Shown: in pieces, positions 1 to 9,752 of the stretch
How the letters are laid out: each line of letters begins with the position of its first letter
How positions within the stretch are numbered: position 1 is the first letter of the stretch
Source: Petunia secreta
Lineage: Eukaryota; Streptophyta; Magnoliopsida; Solanales; Solanaceae
Direction: 5' to 3'
Length of the DNA stretch: 64,000 nucleotides
Assembly (NCBI GenBank): GCA_029990175.1
Contig: JARKIP010000010.1
Coordinates: forward strand, 48,726,001 to 48,790,000
Notes under the pieces: generated by a model
What the model was told of the DNA's origin: nothing
The model's database searches: none
Seen by the model: only the letters and a program-made list of their open reading frames with translations
Program-made: the position numbers and the translations under genes

Positions 1-423
1 CCTTAGGTTTGTCGATTCCCTTTGAAGCAATCGATTCCTCTCTGATAGGCTGTTGGCTTGAATATTTAAGTCCTCATTGCTCTTACGAAGAGTTTGGAGC
101 TCGTCAGATATTTTAGCCAACTCTCGATTTTTGTTCTCCATGGCAAAGCTGAGTTCGTCCTGTTTCAGTTCTGAGTTGGCTTCATGTTCGCTAAGCTGCT
201 TGTTCAAGGCTCGAATATGAGATTCCAACTCAGATTGACTAATGGCATGTTTGTTCGTACTTTTGTCAAAGTTGGTCAAAAGTTCAGCATGCTTGGCCTC
301 CAGAGCTTTCAGTTTCCGATGCAGCTCTTCTCCCGCCGAAGTAAGATGAACGATTTGTTCTTTAGCACCTTGGCTCCGTCTTGAAGTTGGCGAATCTGAT
401 CAGCCGTTTGGATCGCCATTATG
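1..423 (-). pseudogene. Element A antisense gene, last visible exon (coiled-coil part)
   Basis: Read on the minus strand from about 423 towards 1, the sequence encodes charged, heptad-like stretches in shifting frames and corresponds in position to the long coiled-coil exon of the same gene in element B (32029-31285). It is interrupted by stops and runs off the window, so no open product remains. Function unknown; the coiled coil suggests self-association. Confidence 0.5.
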
Positions 424-500
424 GAATTAAGAAAGCAAGTCATAAGTAAGAATCAATAAAATGCAAAGGAAAAGAAGAAAAGTAAATGATAGAATTTTAC

Positions 501-1401
501 CCTGAAAGCACCAAAAGCAATCTGCGAAGGCAAGCTCGGATCTTCATGCGTATTCAAACGAGCCTGCTCCATCGGGCCTATGACATCGAAAAGATAGTCG
601 ACAAGCCGCTTTGGGCACCTGAGCAAGCAAACATTGCGCGACATGGTTATTGTAAGCGACCTATCGCCCCATGCCTCAGACTCGCCCAGAGCAACGAAGG
701 CAGCAGCATCTTCACCTCGAGGAAGAGGTATGATCGGATCAGCATGATCTACACCAAAGAACGACGAACCCGTTTCTTCATCGTATATAGATCTTGACGT
801 CGCCATTGGCCGATCTAAGGCTGGCATCTTTCCTTTTGCCGAATCCCTTTCCTCGAGACTTTGATCGAAGGCACCGATCATCTGCTCTTGAACCTCAGGC
901 ACAACGCCCAAGGAAACGATGGCACCCTCTCTGCTGGGTAAGCCCCCTGAACCCGAAGTGACCTCTTCGGCTATTGGAGATAGGAGGAAATCATCGCCCC
1001 CAAAGTCCGCTGAAAGATCTCCAAGTTGTTCAACCGCCTTAAGCTGAATAGCTATTTCTTGGAGCCTTTCCTTCACAGGCTTTTTGGGATGCCTCAACAA
1101 TTGATCAGACCCCGATTCCTCTCCAGCTTTATCCTCCTCGAGATCAACGATCGAGGTCACTTCTTCGGTGGCTTTCGCCGCGGCAATAGCTGAGCTCGTC
1201 CCAGCAATCACCTCTTCGATAGTTTGGGGCGCGGCCGACGAGCTGCCCCCTTGCTTTTTTCCCACAACCTTAATCAAGTATTGATTTCTCAAATCCTTGA
1301 AGGATTTCTTCTTCTTCGGAGGAGGAAGAGCGCATCGACTTTCTCCTCGCCCTCGACTTCAACTTCTTCGTCGCTGGGCTCGCCTCCGGTGCCAGTGATA
1401 C
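501..1401 (-). pseudogene. Element A antisense gene, exon 3 (acidic/basic low-complexity region)
   Basis: Minus-strand exon with acceptor TTTATAG before GTATC at 1401 and a donor GTAAAA after 501. The reading frame is rich in Glu, Asp, Lys and Ser. A single-base frame change near 1330 separates the first about 25 codons (acidic run) from the 1292-453 frame, which begins in a Lys-rich run. The equivalent exon in element B (32903-32089) starts after the same acceptor sequence and has the same acidic then basic composition. No enzymatic domain is recognised. Confidence 0.55.
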
Positions 1402-1467
1402 CTATAAAAATTCAAAAATTAGTGGGAAGAGCAAATCAAAATACAAATTCAGAGGGAAAAATCTTAC

Positions 1468-1599
1468 CATGACTTTTGGCTTTCAGGGTCTTCAAAGCCG
1501 CGACCGGCTTCCAAGCCCTCTGATCGTTGGTTGTCTTGTCCAGAACTCTGATCAACCATGGTACGATGTTAGAAACTTGGTCGAACAGGACCTTGTCGG
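1468..1599 (-). pseudogene. Element A antisense gene, exon 2
   Basis: A 132-nt minus-strand segment bounded by acceptor ATTTTCAG (before CCGAC at 1599) and donor CATG/GTAAGATT at 1468. It is open throughout and contains a motif like DKVLFDQVSNIVPWL; a diverged counterpart with EKVPINPPRNLLEWV occurs in element B near 33020-33130. Its conservation between two diverged elements with splice sites in register is good evidence that the antisense gene is or was spliced. Confidence 0.55.
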
Positions 1600-1677
1600 C
1601 TGAAAATGGGAAGATTAATTTTCAAGGTCAAACAAGTTACAAATTTATTCAAAGAAAAGGAAACAGATAAGCACTTA

Positions 1678-2465
1678 CGAGTTCGGTTCCATACGCTCGG
1701 AAGCGGCTCTCTTCCGGGCGCGATTAATTGCTCCATGGGGATGAAAACAAAACGTTAGTCCCACCCCCGAAGATCATCATCGTTGTCGGAGATCAGGTCC
1801 CGTTGGCCTCGTTTGGCCAAGTTAATCACCCCTTCTTTATAAACTCGGGAGGAGTAGATGTTGAGAATGTGGCGAAGTTTCAACTCCACTTCTGCCCTCT
1901 CTGCGATCCACCGCATGATCACCACCGTTCTCCATATAGCTGGAGAAAGCTATCCAATACAGACATTATACATTCTAAAAAGTTCCTCGATCACATTGTC
2001 GACCAGAAGAGTGAAACCGATTGTAAAAGGGTAGGTCAACACTACCGAATGGCCTTCGATATGGGTGGCCAAAGTCGACTTCCTCGGAATACACATCACA
2101 TCCACTATGTCAGTCTTCCAACCACAGTCTTCCCGAACTCGTGGTATCGATTCAGGGGTAATCGCGCAGTATAAATAATCAATGGGAATATTTTTCATCT
2201 TATATTTCTCCAAATCACTTTGAACACTCACTTTGCAATCATTGTCGTAAGTGAGCTTCTTCGGAAGAATTTTCGTGTACAGCTTCTTGGGGCCAAAGTC
2301 CTTTTGCTTCCACTCTTTTCGCTTTTTGCCCTTCTTATCTCCTGAAGGGCTAGCGACGGTGGCAATTTGCTCCACCACCTTGGCGGACTGCAGCGGTGCT
2401 GTGGAAGCAGTAGCGGTAGAGGCAGTAACTTCAGTATCAGCAACGTTTTGAGTAGATGAAGACAG
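1678..2465 (-). pseudogene. Element A antisense gene, exon 1 (putative gypsy-type transposase domain, PF04195-like)
   Basis: Minus-strand open frame whose C-terminal half reads THIEGHSVVLTYPFTIGF and FRMYNVCIG, matching the exon in element B that I assign to the plant 'putative gypsy-type transposon' domain (PF04195). The donor at 1677 (GTAAGTGC) is in register with the element B donor. The expected start codon is CTG at 2463-2465 where element B has ATG, so the start appears lost. A TATA box lies upstream at 2621-2628. Role unknown in the literature I know. Confidence 0.6.
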
Positions 2466-2620
2466 TTTTAGAAACAACCTTGTGATTTGGACAATTAATC
2501 TGGAGATTTGAAACAGAATTGAAGAACACAGGCAAGAAATTCTGGAAATTGACTTGAAGAAGTTGGAGAGTTTTGAAAGTTTTCGAAGTTGTAAAGTTTG
2601 TAAAATAAGTTTAAGGTTGG

Positions 2621-2628
2621 TATTTATA
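2621..2628 (-). promoter_or_regulatory. TATA box of the antisense gene in element A
   Basis: TATAAATA on the minus strand, in the context CCTTATAAATACC, about 155 bp upstream of the expected start of the antisense gene and just inside the 3' LTR. Element B has the same octamer in the same place (34316-34323), which argues for a real antisense promoter. Confidence 0.55.
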
Positions 2629-2805
2629 AGGCAAAAATCATCATTGTCTCGGTAACCGATGAAAACTGTCCTCCCTGACACGTGCATTGATGGGAAGTTG
2701 AAGTGACAGTTTGACGTTTCAAATTGAAGGGCCACGAACGCTCCACGTGTTTTCCCGCCTAAAATTTCAAGTCACTTGCCAAGTTTTCAAACATGCGGTT
2801 GGCAA

Positions 2806-2819
2806 GTGGGGGGACTATC
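2806..2819 (+). other. Polypurine tract of element A
   Basis: AGTGGGGGGACTATC-like tract immediately before the LTR start, the same arrangement as GTGTGGGGACTATC before the 3' LTR of element B. It would prime plus-strand DNA synthesis. Confidence 0.6.
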
Positions 2820-3711
2820 TTATTGGTTGAATTTTGTCCGATCACGCAAGTGGCACATGGTTAACTACATGGCAAGATAAGAACAGTTTCCGAAGACATT
2901 ACAAAATGAGCTTGAATCGAAGTAACTTTGATCGGAAAGAGTGTGATCGGTTATGTTGCATTATGATTGGAATATGTCGAAGGCAGTTGCTTTATCAGAT
3001 GACGACATTTGATCTTATCCCACTTTTATTGGAACAAATCCAGCACAATCTGCGGGACGTGGGCTACTACTGAAGAGACGTGGGGGAGTGGAGTTCTTCT
3101 AGGGTTGGGAACTCTATATTTAGCTAATCTATAAATAGGTTCCCATTTCCTCATTTGTAACTTACGTTCATCAGAACAAAGTGCCCCTGTTTCATCAGTC
3201 ATATTATTATCATTCACCATTTACTACTAGAACAAATTTAGCATTATTGTAGCAATTTCAATTATTGTATCAAGCATCAGTCACGATTTGGTTCAGACTT
3301 GGAGGAAGATTCATCTCTTTCATCGAAGCACCAACCTCCGATTCTTCAAATACAATAAGCTTTATTGCTTTCGTTCATTTATTATTGTTTATCTTATTAT
3401 TTGCCTGCTATTTTTATTGCTTAACATATCTGTTTATCGTCATCAATTTTATTAATTTCTTGTTATTGCATTGATCTTATAACTGATTCACTACTTAGCG
3501 TGTTTGCTGATTAATATCGATTACGTTAAAACAATTGTTATCATTATCTTGTTCGTGGTATCAATTTGATAAAGTTCGTTTCATCAACTGCATCTCTATT
3601 GTTCCATTCAAATCCGTCATCAGCTGAGTCATATAATCTTGCATATTTGCCATCGATAATTTAATTCTATCATAGCTTTATTCATCGAATCTTGTCGAAA
3701 TAGCTTATTTG
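2820..3711 (+). repeat. 3' LTR of element A (truncated at its right end)
   Basis: Starts TTATTGG, aligned with the TGTATTGG start of the element B LTR, so the canonical TG has become TT. A TATA box TATAAATA is at 3130-3137. The right end is lost at the junction with element C near 3711; no CA terminus and no target duplication are visible. Confidence 0.6.
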
Positions 3712-4258
3712 AGATGCAGGGACAAGATATCCACATTTAGAAAAACTAGGTTGATCCACCATGGATTCCAAGTAAGAGATACATGAAGCCAAGCTTCAAC
3801 AAGAAGGACCTAGTGTCTTCTAAATTCAATTCTTCAATCTCAAAATCTAGCTCATCAAATAAAATGACTAAGTGTGGTATTTATAGATGTTCCACACTCC
3901 TAATGAAATGACATAAATGGCCCTACAAGTTTATTACACATAATAGGCCATGTATGGCTAAAGTAGTAAATAACTAGACTAAAATCTCGGAATGCTAGTC
4001 AAGTAGGCGGAGCGCCTGGAAGGGAGGCGGAGCGCCTGGACTTGTCCCATTTTTAGGCAGTTGTGTCATCTAGGTGGAGCGCCTAGTCAGTGGGCAGAGC
4101 GCCTGCTTTTCCTAGGCGGGGCGCCTAGGCCTGGAGCCAACGCCTTGATCTTCAAAATGCTCCCGAATCTTCCCTGATGCTCTTGACCTCTCGTCCTTTG
4201 GATCCTCCAATCCCGGCTCTTGATGGTAAGTCCCTTAGGCTCAATTTTCCCTGCATCA
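3712..4258 (-). repeat. 3' LTR of element C (with internal deletion)
   Basis: Matches 8366-9078 closely from about 3746 to 4258. The outer end is about 125 nt shorter than in the other LTR: about 33 nt instead of about 160 lie between the GATGCAGGG terminus and the first shared block. It contains the GC-rich palindrome cluster 4005-4129. Confidence 0.7.
4005..4129. repeat. GC-rich palindrome cluster in the element C 3' LTR
   Basis: AGGCGGAGCGCCTGG occurs at 4005-4019 and again at 4025-4039. Variants follow at about 4074 and 4093, and a perfect 8-bp-arm hairpin CCTAGGCG-GGG-CGCCTAGG lies at 4111-4129. The surrounding DNA is AT-rich, so these stand out. Confidence 0.75.
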
Positions 4259-4272
4259 TCCTCCCCTTCTTG
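4259..4272 (-). other. Polypurine tract of element C
   Basis: On the minus strand, AAGAAGGGGAGGA directly abuts the TGATGCAGGG start of the 3' LTR. This fixes the orientation of the element. Confidence 0.65.
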
Positions 4273-4329
4273 AAAGGATTTCGTCCTCGAAATCAAACCA
4301 TCAAGACCTACATCCAAAGACAAGCATAT

Positions 4330-5378
4330 TCAAAAGCTCCTACTACAAGAGTAGGTTAGTGTAAGTAGTGTGGAAAACACACTCTTATGGTATAACCAAG
4401 TATCAATGACAATGATAAAGCGCATGTTTCCAAAGAAAACAACAAGTACTTGGCTTCCCCAAGGGATGCACTCAACACAAGATACATCAAAGAGATCAAT
4501 AGGGTAGAGAATATGAAAGATCAAGCCATTAAAATTCCTATGATCCCTAAGTACAATAAGAACACACCAAAACTTCCCATTACAAGAGTAGGCAAGTCCA
4601 ACAAGAGTAAGTGCAAGTGATGTGAAAATCACACTTTTGTGATAGAGCCAAGTATCAATACAAATCAAAAAGTATAGGTCTCCAAAGGAAAGAACAAGCT
4701 CTTGGCTCAACAATGGTAAGCACTCACTACTACAACAAGCAAAGAGTTCAATAAGACATGGAACATGCAAGATTAAGCAACTAAGTTCCTTTTGACCTCC
4801 AAGCTTATGGTCAACACACCAAGCCTTCAATGCATTACTATCACAATGTGGCTCATTGGCTTTGGCATGCTTAACACTCAAGGTGTGATCAATATGTGGG
4901 GTGGAGTAAACAAAATAGTTCAATTGGCAACTAACATCAAATACGCCACTCCCCTTCTTGGAAGCACTCTTACATTCACCAAGAGTGACTTCCTCACCTC
5001 CAAATCCACCTCTAAGACAATCTTCCTCACTAGGCATACTCCCAAGGAAGGTCTCCAAAATAGATTCTTCATCATTATAGTCCACAAAATGAAGATTAAG
5101 ACTACTAGAAGATGGTCCAACACAACCAATACCAAGACCACTCGCTCACTTGGAGTTCCAAACAATGGATTGTCTATAAAGTCAAACTTTCCAAACCATG
5201 GAGGTTTAAATCCAAACTCTTCGCTAGTTTGATATACATCTTCACCTCTTTTAAAATCCTCTTCAAACAAGGGGTTGGTGAAAATAAGTCCACTACCCAT
5301 CAAAAGTGAGACATCAAAACTAGAGTCATCATCCACACTCACTTGAGGAGTCATCGAAAATAATTCGATCCATTTCAT
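4330..5378 (-). pseudogene. Element C internal reading frames, 3' part, no recognised domain
   Basis: Two overlapping minus-strand frames (5378-4920 and 5085-4330) share acidic, Ser-rich stretches but no domain I recognise. Their overlap in different frames suggests a frameshift. This is where an autonomous element would carry reverse transcriptase and integrase; nothing resembling those motifs is present. Confidence 0.4.
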
Positions 5379-6113
5379 CTACTAGGGACTCCTCAAGGTC
5401 ACTACCATCCTCACTACAGCACATAGGTCCACCATTATCAAGCAATTCATCAAGGGAAAGGATATGGTATTCGTTCAATTCATCTTCCCCTTTATCAAAT
5501 ATGGGTGGGGTGTCATAACAAGGGTCACAAATAATGTCAACTACACAATCTTCACTAGAGAGAGGTTCAATGAAAATAGAGCTCACATCATGATGTGGCT
5601 TATCATTCCTCTCAACTAGTGGTTCACAATCACACGCAAGTTGACCAACCGACTCTACACTAGTGGCAAACACATTGTAATCATACAAATCATCAAGTAG
5701 TGTTGAGTTTTCACAAACACTATCATAAGACAAGGAAGTAACATGCTCAAGGGAAGAATTATCACATACCTTTAAGTGGCCATCTTGCTCACTCAATGCA
5801 TTGGAAGTGTCCTGAATTGTTCCTCCACCTTGAAGCTCACATTGAAGATCTTCTTCACCTTGTCCATCTTTCCTGGAACATGATTGAGGCTCCTTTGGCT
5901 TGCCTCCAAGAATGCCTACACAAGAGTTCAAACAAGTAGAGGAAAAAGATAAAGGGTTAAGGTTAGAATAAGGGGTGTCCTTACCCTCAATGATTCTTTT
6001 TCCCTCTTTCTTTTCCCTCATTTTCTTTTCAAGGTCGGGTGTAGATTCGGGTGGTGACATCCCACTCATATCACTCAACACATCCTCTCCTTTTTCCACT
6101 CGAGGAATGTCAT
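5329..6113 (-). CDS. Element C hypothetical acidic protein region
   Basis: Open minus-strand frame of about 260 codons starting at the end of the protease-like frame (the ATG at 6111-6113 lies just past its stop). It is rich in Asp, Glu and Ser with scattered Cys and has no recognised domain. It may be read by reinitiation or be the remainder of a longer polyprotein. The product's role is unknown. Confidence 0.4.
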
Positions 6114-6116
6114 CGG

Positions 6117-6821
6117 TCACTCTCTTACTCTCTCAATCTTTTGTCTCTCGAATTCGGGTGAGTTGGGACGAGGCCCAAGAACACCCATAGCCGGAGTAGG
6201 TGGAATCTTAACATCAACCCGGAATCTAGGACTTGAAGACTCATCACTTGAGCTCTCCTTCTTCTTTGTTGGTGAACCACTTGGCTTTGGAGCTTGTGGT
6301 TTTGGGTTCACCTTGTTGACAATTGTCAACTCTTCTCTTGCAGTAGTCCCACCATTTTTTGTGATTGTAGGACTTCTTGATTGCACTCTTTCAATCATTG
6401 GACTTCTCCTCAATGGTGTCCCACTATTTCTCATGTTTGTGGGCTTCCTTGGTTGCACTTCTTCTTTCCTAAGAAGGAGGTATTGCATCTTCCCTTGTGC
6501 TTTTACTTGGTAGCCATCAAGTGCATAGGTGAACTTGAAGTATATATTGAAAAGCCAAGGCTTTCCCAACATAACATCACATCCTTCTAAAGGATCCACT
6601 TTGCACTCAACTTCTTCTTCAAAGTTCATTTGTGAAACAACTACCCTAGCCATTCCATCAACACAAGGTATTCCCGACCTTCTCACTACAAGAGAACTAA
6701 TCCAACTTGCTTCACCTTCATCCACTTGAAGCACATACCCATGATTCTCATTAAGGCTCACTATCAATTGACACCACTCTCTTGTTCTCATGAGATTATC
6801 TATATAACGCCCTTTACACAT
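6117..6821 (-). CDS. Element C retropepsin-like protein (RVP_2-like)
   Basis: Minus-strand frame of about 234 residues. The first 120 residues look like the degenerate aspartic-protease region of gypsy elements: a strand-rich stretch followed by CDVMLGKPWLF, which resembles the conserved 'D-hydrophobic-LG-x-PWL' end of that fold. The DTGA active-site signature is not present. The remainder is a Pro/Ser/Lys-rich tail with 'RSP' and 'KPSGSPTKKK' stretches. It follows a short gag-like frame and precedes an acidic frame. Confidence 0.5.
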   Translation of the reverse strand: MCKGRYIDNLMRTREWCQLIVSLNENHGYVLQVDEGEASWISSLVVRRSGIPCVDGMARVVVSQMNFEEEVECKVDPLEGCDVMLGKPWLFNIYFKFTYALDGYQVKAQGKMQYLLLRKEEVQPRKPTNMRNSGTPLRRSPMIERVQSRSPTITKNGGTTAREELTIVNKVNPKPQAPKPSGSPTKKKESSSDESSSPRFRVDVKIPPTPAMGVLGPRPNSPEFERQKIERVRE

Positions 6822-6863
6822 CCCATCAATAGTACCACCACTAGATGGGTACTTCCTTATTTC

Positions 6864-7175
6864 TCAACTACTAGAAACACCATAAGAATAGTGTCCACTT
6901 CCCGTCACTCTTCCAACATTAGATGTGTTGTTGGAAGTCGAGGAAGGAGTCTCATCATAGAACCCATAGGAACGCCTTGAAGTAGGAGTTTGGTAGAAAT
7001 ATTCTCTACCTTCCTCGGTTCCACAACCCATAGAACTACTCATACTATCCCTTTTATCCTTTAAGTGTTGGATTCGAGTGCTAATTGCCTCTATCTTAGT
7101 CCAAATTCCCAGAAGGTAAGCTTGAACTAACTCACTCTCATTTACACTTTTCTCACCATTCCCAATTCCATCCAA
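6864..7175 (-). pseudogene. Element C gag-like fragment
   Basis: A 103-codon minus-strand frame starting MDGIGNGEKSV, with a helix-forming N-terminal half (EAISTRIQHLKDKRD) and a Ser/Gly/Tyr-rich tail. Its place, between the primer site side and the protease-like frame, is that of gag, but it is far shorter than a usual gag and has no zinc knuckle. Confidence 0.35.
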
Positions 7176-7616
7176 ACCTCACTAATGGCTCCTTGTACCT
7201 GGAAAAGACATTTTAAGAAAGAATAAAGGTTAGTATAAACAACCTCACTTGTTCTCCCTTACCTTTGGTGGTGGCTCTCAACACTCTTTTTAGGGTGCAC
7301 ACTCTCAAACCCCCAACCAAAGATGCCCTTATCTCTTTAAGAACCACAATGGTAAAGATCAATCAACTAGTATACCCAAGTAATGGCTTGGAATGGAGTT
7401 TATGTGACTCGATATACGGAAGCTATTTTAATGCGCACTTGAAGCAAGCAAGTTATACGACTTTAAGTAAGACTCCAAGACACACAACACCCTAAAAGTT
7501 CAAAGATTAGTGCTAATAAAGTAGGAAAAATACTTTAGAAACACTAACCAAGAAGTATGGAAGCGAAACAAACACAAAAAACCAAGAAACGAGAAAAAAC
7601 CAACCAGCAAGTGGAT

Positions 7617-7715
7617 TGGGCGGTCCGCTTGGTGGCTTGGGCAGTCCGCCTGGGGGCTGACCAGTAGAAATTCTAGGCAGTCCGCCTAGGGGGTGGGCGG
7701 TCCGCCTGGGGCCTG
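7617..7715. repeat. Second GC-rich palindrome cluster, inside element C
   Basis: Four related blocks of the form GGC(G/A)GTCCGCC, including the perfect palindrome GGCGGTCCGCC near 7697-7707 and CTAGGCAGTCCGCCTAG near 7673-7690. They differ from the LTR set (GGCGGAGCGCC) by the centre of the hairpin. Confidence 0.7.
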
Positions 7716-8346
7716 CTCCCAGCACCTCCGAAAATGGGTTTTTTTGATTTTTTCACCCAAATTCTAAACGATATCAAGCCGATTCTCAAATCCCTTGGTA
7801 CCCAAAGTTGTATAATGTTATTCTCTTCAAACCCCAATGATTTTCATCCACAAACACCCAATAATCAAAGCACAATCATCATTCAAAGATTCAAAGTGGG
7901 TTTTCAAAAGGGTTTCAAAATAGTTTTTTATTCTTCACTTTTGATGTTATACAACTCCAAATCTCACAAAATTGGTACCAAATTATTAGTTTTTTCATTC
8001 TAGAGCAAACCACAATATCAATTTCAACACCAACAATCAACCAAATCCAAAAATCAAGACATGAACTCAAGAATAAGGGTTTAAGAAATATTAGGGTTTC
8101 AAATCTTCAAAATCCGTAATACCAATCCAAACCACGAGATTTAGGTATCAAAACGACAAGTTTTCAACAAGGATCAATCTCCAATAACACCCATATCAAG
8201 ATTCAATCACACCAACAAGATATGTAAAATTTTTGGATTTTCAACTTTTTCAATTTGTTTTTCTTTCACAAGAACAATAACAACAAGAATACTAAAGTAA
8301 AGATACGATGAACAAGGAACGTGGATTCGTAAGAACGAAACCCGAG

Positions 8347-8365
8347 CCTTGATCTAATACCAAAC
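8347..8365 (-). other. Primer binding site of element C
   Basis: Minus strand TGGTATTAGATC lies 3 nt after the CCCTGCATCA end of the 5' LTR. It matches the initiator-Met primer site TGGTATCAGAGC at 10 of 12 positions. Confidence 0.55.
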
Positions 8366-9078
8366 TGATGCAGGGTAAACGAGCGAAAGCAACAAAATAG
8401 ACGCGAAAGCAATCAAACCAAGAAATAAGGGATGGGGAAGAACAAAAATAGAAGAAAAGAAAGGATAATCGAATCAAACCATGATTTTGATTATCCAAGA
8501 GAGAGAAAGAAACTCAAACCAATCACGGGATCACACTAGGTTGATCCGCCATGGATTTTAAGTAAGAGATACATGAAGCAAAGCTTTAACAAGAAGGACC
8601 TAGTCTCTTCTAAATTTTATTCTTCAATCTCAAAATCTAGCTAATCAAATAAAATGACGAAGTGTGGTATTTATAGATGTTCCACACTCTTAATGAAATG
8701 ACATAAAACGCCCTACAAATTTCTTACACATAATAGGCCATGTATGGCTAAAGTAGTAAATAACTAGACTAAAATTTCGGAATGCTAGTCAAGTAGGCGG
8801 AGCGCCTGGAAGGGAGGCGGAGCGCCTGGACATGTCCCATTTTTTTGCAGTTGTGTCATCTGGGCGGAGCGCCTGGTCAGTGGGTTAAGCGCTTGGGTTG
8901 CTCCTTGCTTGGGCGTAGCGCCTGCTTTGCCTATGCGGGGCGCCTAGGCCTGGAGCCAACGCCTTGATCTTCAAAATTCTCCCAAACTCTTCCCCGATGC
9001 TCTTGACCTCTCGTCCTTTGCATCCTCCAATCCCGGCTCTTGATGGTAAGTGCCTTAGGCTCGATTTTCCCTGCATCA
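8366..9078 (-). repeat. 5' LTR of element C
   Basis: 713 bp, bounded by TGATGCAGGG and CCCTGCATCA on the minus strand. It carries its own GC-rich palindrome cluster at about 8795-8948 (AGGCGGAGCGCCTGG twice, then variants). Confidence 0.7.
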
Positions 9079-9510
9079 GGCAACCGCAATCATTTTTCTA
9101 GAATGCTAGTCTGTTGAACTAAAGCATGTGGCGAGGAATTCGCAAGGGCATGGGAGCTGTGAACATGCAACAACAAAGTAACAATTCCTTGACGCACATA
9201 AAATCTTGGTATTTAAGTGGAGAATGGTATAGGGGCAAGCCCACTATCCACCGACTTTTGAACCATGCTCTCAGGGATTTCTTGATGATCAAACGAGCCT
9301 ATTTCTCTGTTAATAAATAATATTCCTTGATTTTTTGCAGAAATATCTTGGAAAATAAATAATAAATCTAATTTCAGAATAAGAGAGTGAAGACAGTGCT
9401 GATAACCTCTTTCCAAAGGACAAAAAAAATCAACTGCTCTCGTTTCACTCTGCCTACTCAAAATCAATAAGTTTGGAAGATGAATTACTCACGTGAAAGT
9501 TCTGAAGTAT
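9079..9510. other. Flank between elements C and D, with a SINE-like tail
   Basis: No coding sequence seen. Positions about 9207-9295 (CTTGGTATTTAAGTGGAG ... GGGATTTCTTGATGATCAAA) resemble the 3' part of the SINE-like repeat at 16160-16310. The first 130 bp have no recognised content. Confidence 0.4.
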
Positions 9511-9711
9511 TGTAAATAGATTATTGTAAATAGATTAGTTATGTAAATTGTATAATGGGCCAAGCCCGTTAGGTTTACTTGGTCCCTAAGTTAGGTTTAG
9601 GGTTAGGTTCTCTAGGTTTCTTTTGTATAAATAGGGGACTCCCCTCATCAATGAAAGCAAGAGTTTTCACCCAAATATTATTTCTCTCGTGTGAGTGTGT
9701 TCGGTTTTACA
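9511..9711 (+). repeat. 5' LTR of element D
   Basis: Begins TGTAAATAG, ends TTTTACA. TATA box TATAAATA at 9626-9633, followed by the region where the transcript would start. The first 26 nt contain a direct repeat of ATTGTAAATAGATTA. Confidence 0.93.
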
Positions 9712-9723
9712 TGGTATCAAAGC
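9712..9723 (+). other. Primer binding site of element D
   Basis: TGGTATCAAAGC directly after the LTR, one mismatch from TGGTATCAGAGC, the complement of the initiator-Met tRNA 3' end. Confidence 0.9.
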
Positions 9724-9752
9724 CATCGTGAAACTCTTCAAGTAGAAAAGTG

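Larger units (their letters stand above)
1..3711 (+). mobile_element. Element A: 3' portion of a Tat-lineage Ty3/gypsy retrotransposon
   Basis: This stretch matches the layout of the 3' third of the complete element at 24326-35113: minus-strand exons of an antisense gene, a purine tract ending GGGGGGACTATC, then an LTR. The pol genes would lie left of the window. The LTR is cut off at about 3711 where element C begins, and no remainder is recognisable after C. Lineage is inferred from the antisense gene and LTR boundary resemblance; no reverse transcriptase is visible in this copy. Confidence 0.75.
3712..9078 (-). mobile_element. Element C: non-autonomous Ty3/gypsy-like LTR retrotransposon
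   Basis: Two direct repeats (3712-4258 and 8366-9078) flank 4.1 kb. On the minus strand the 5' LTR (9078 to 8366) begins TGATGCAGGG and ends CCCTGCATCA, a 10-bp terminal inverted repeat. A Met-type primer site follows it, and a purine tract AGAAGGGGAGGA precedes the other LTR. The inside encodes only gag-like and protease-like protein; no reverse transcriptase, RNase H or integrase is seen, so it must depend on a partner. I find no target duplication. Confidence 0.75.
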
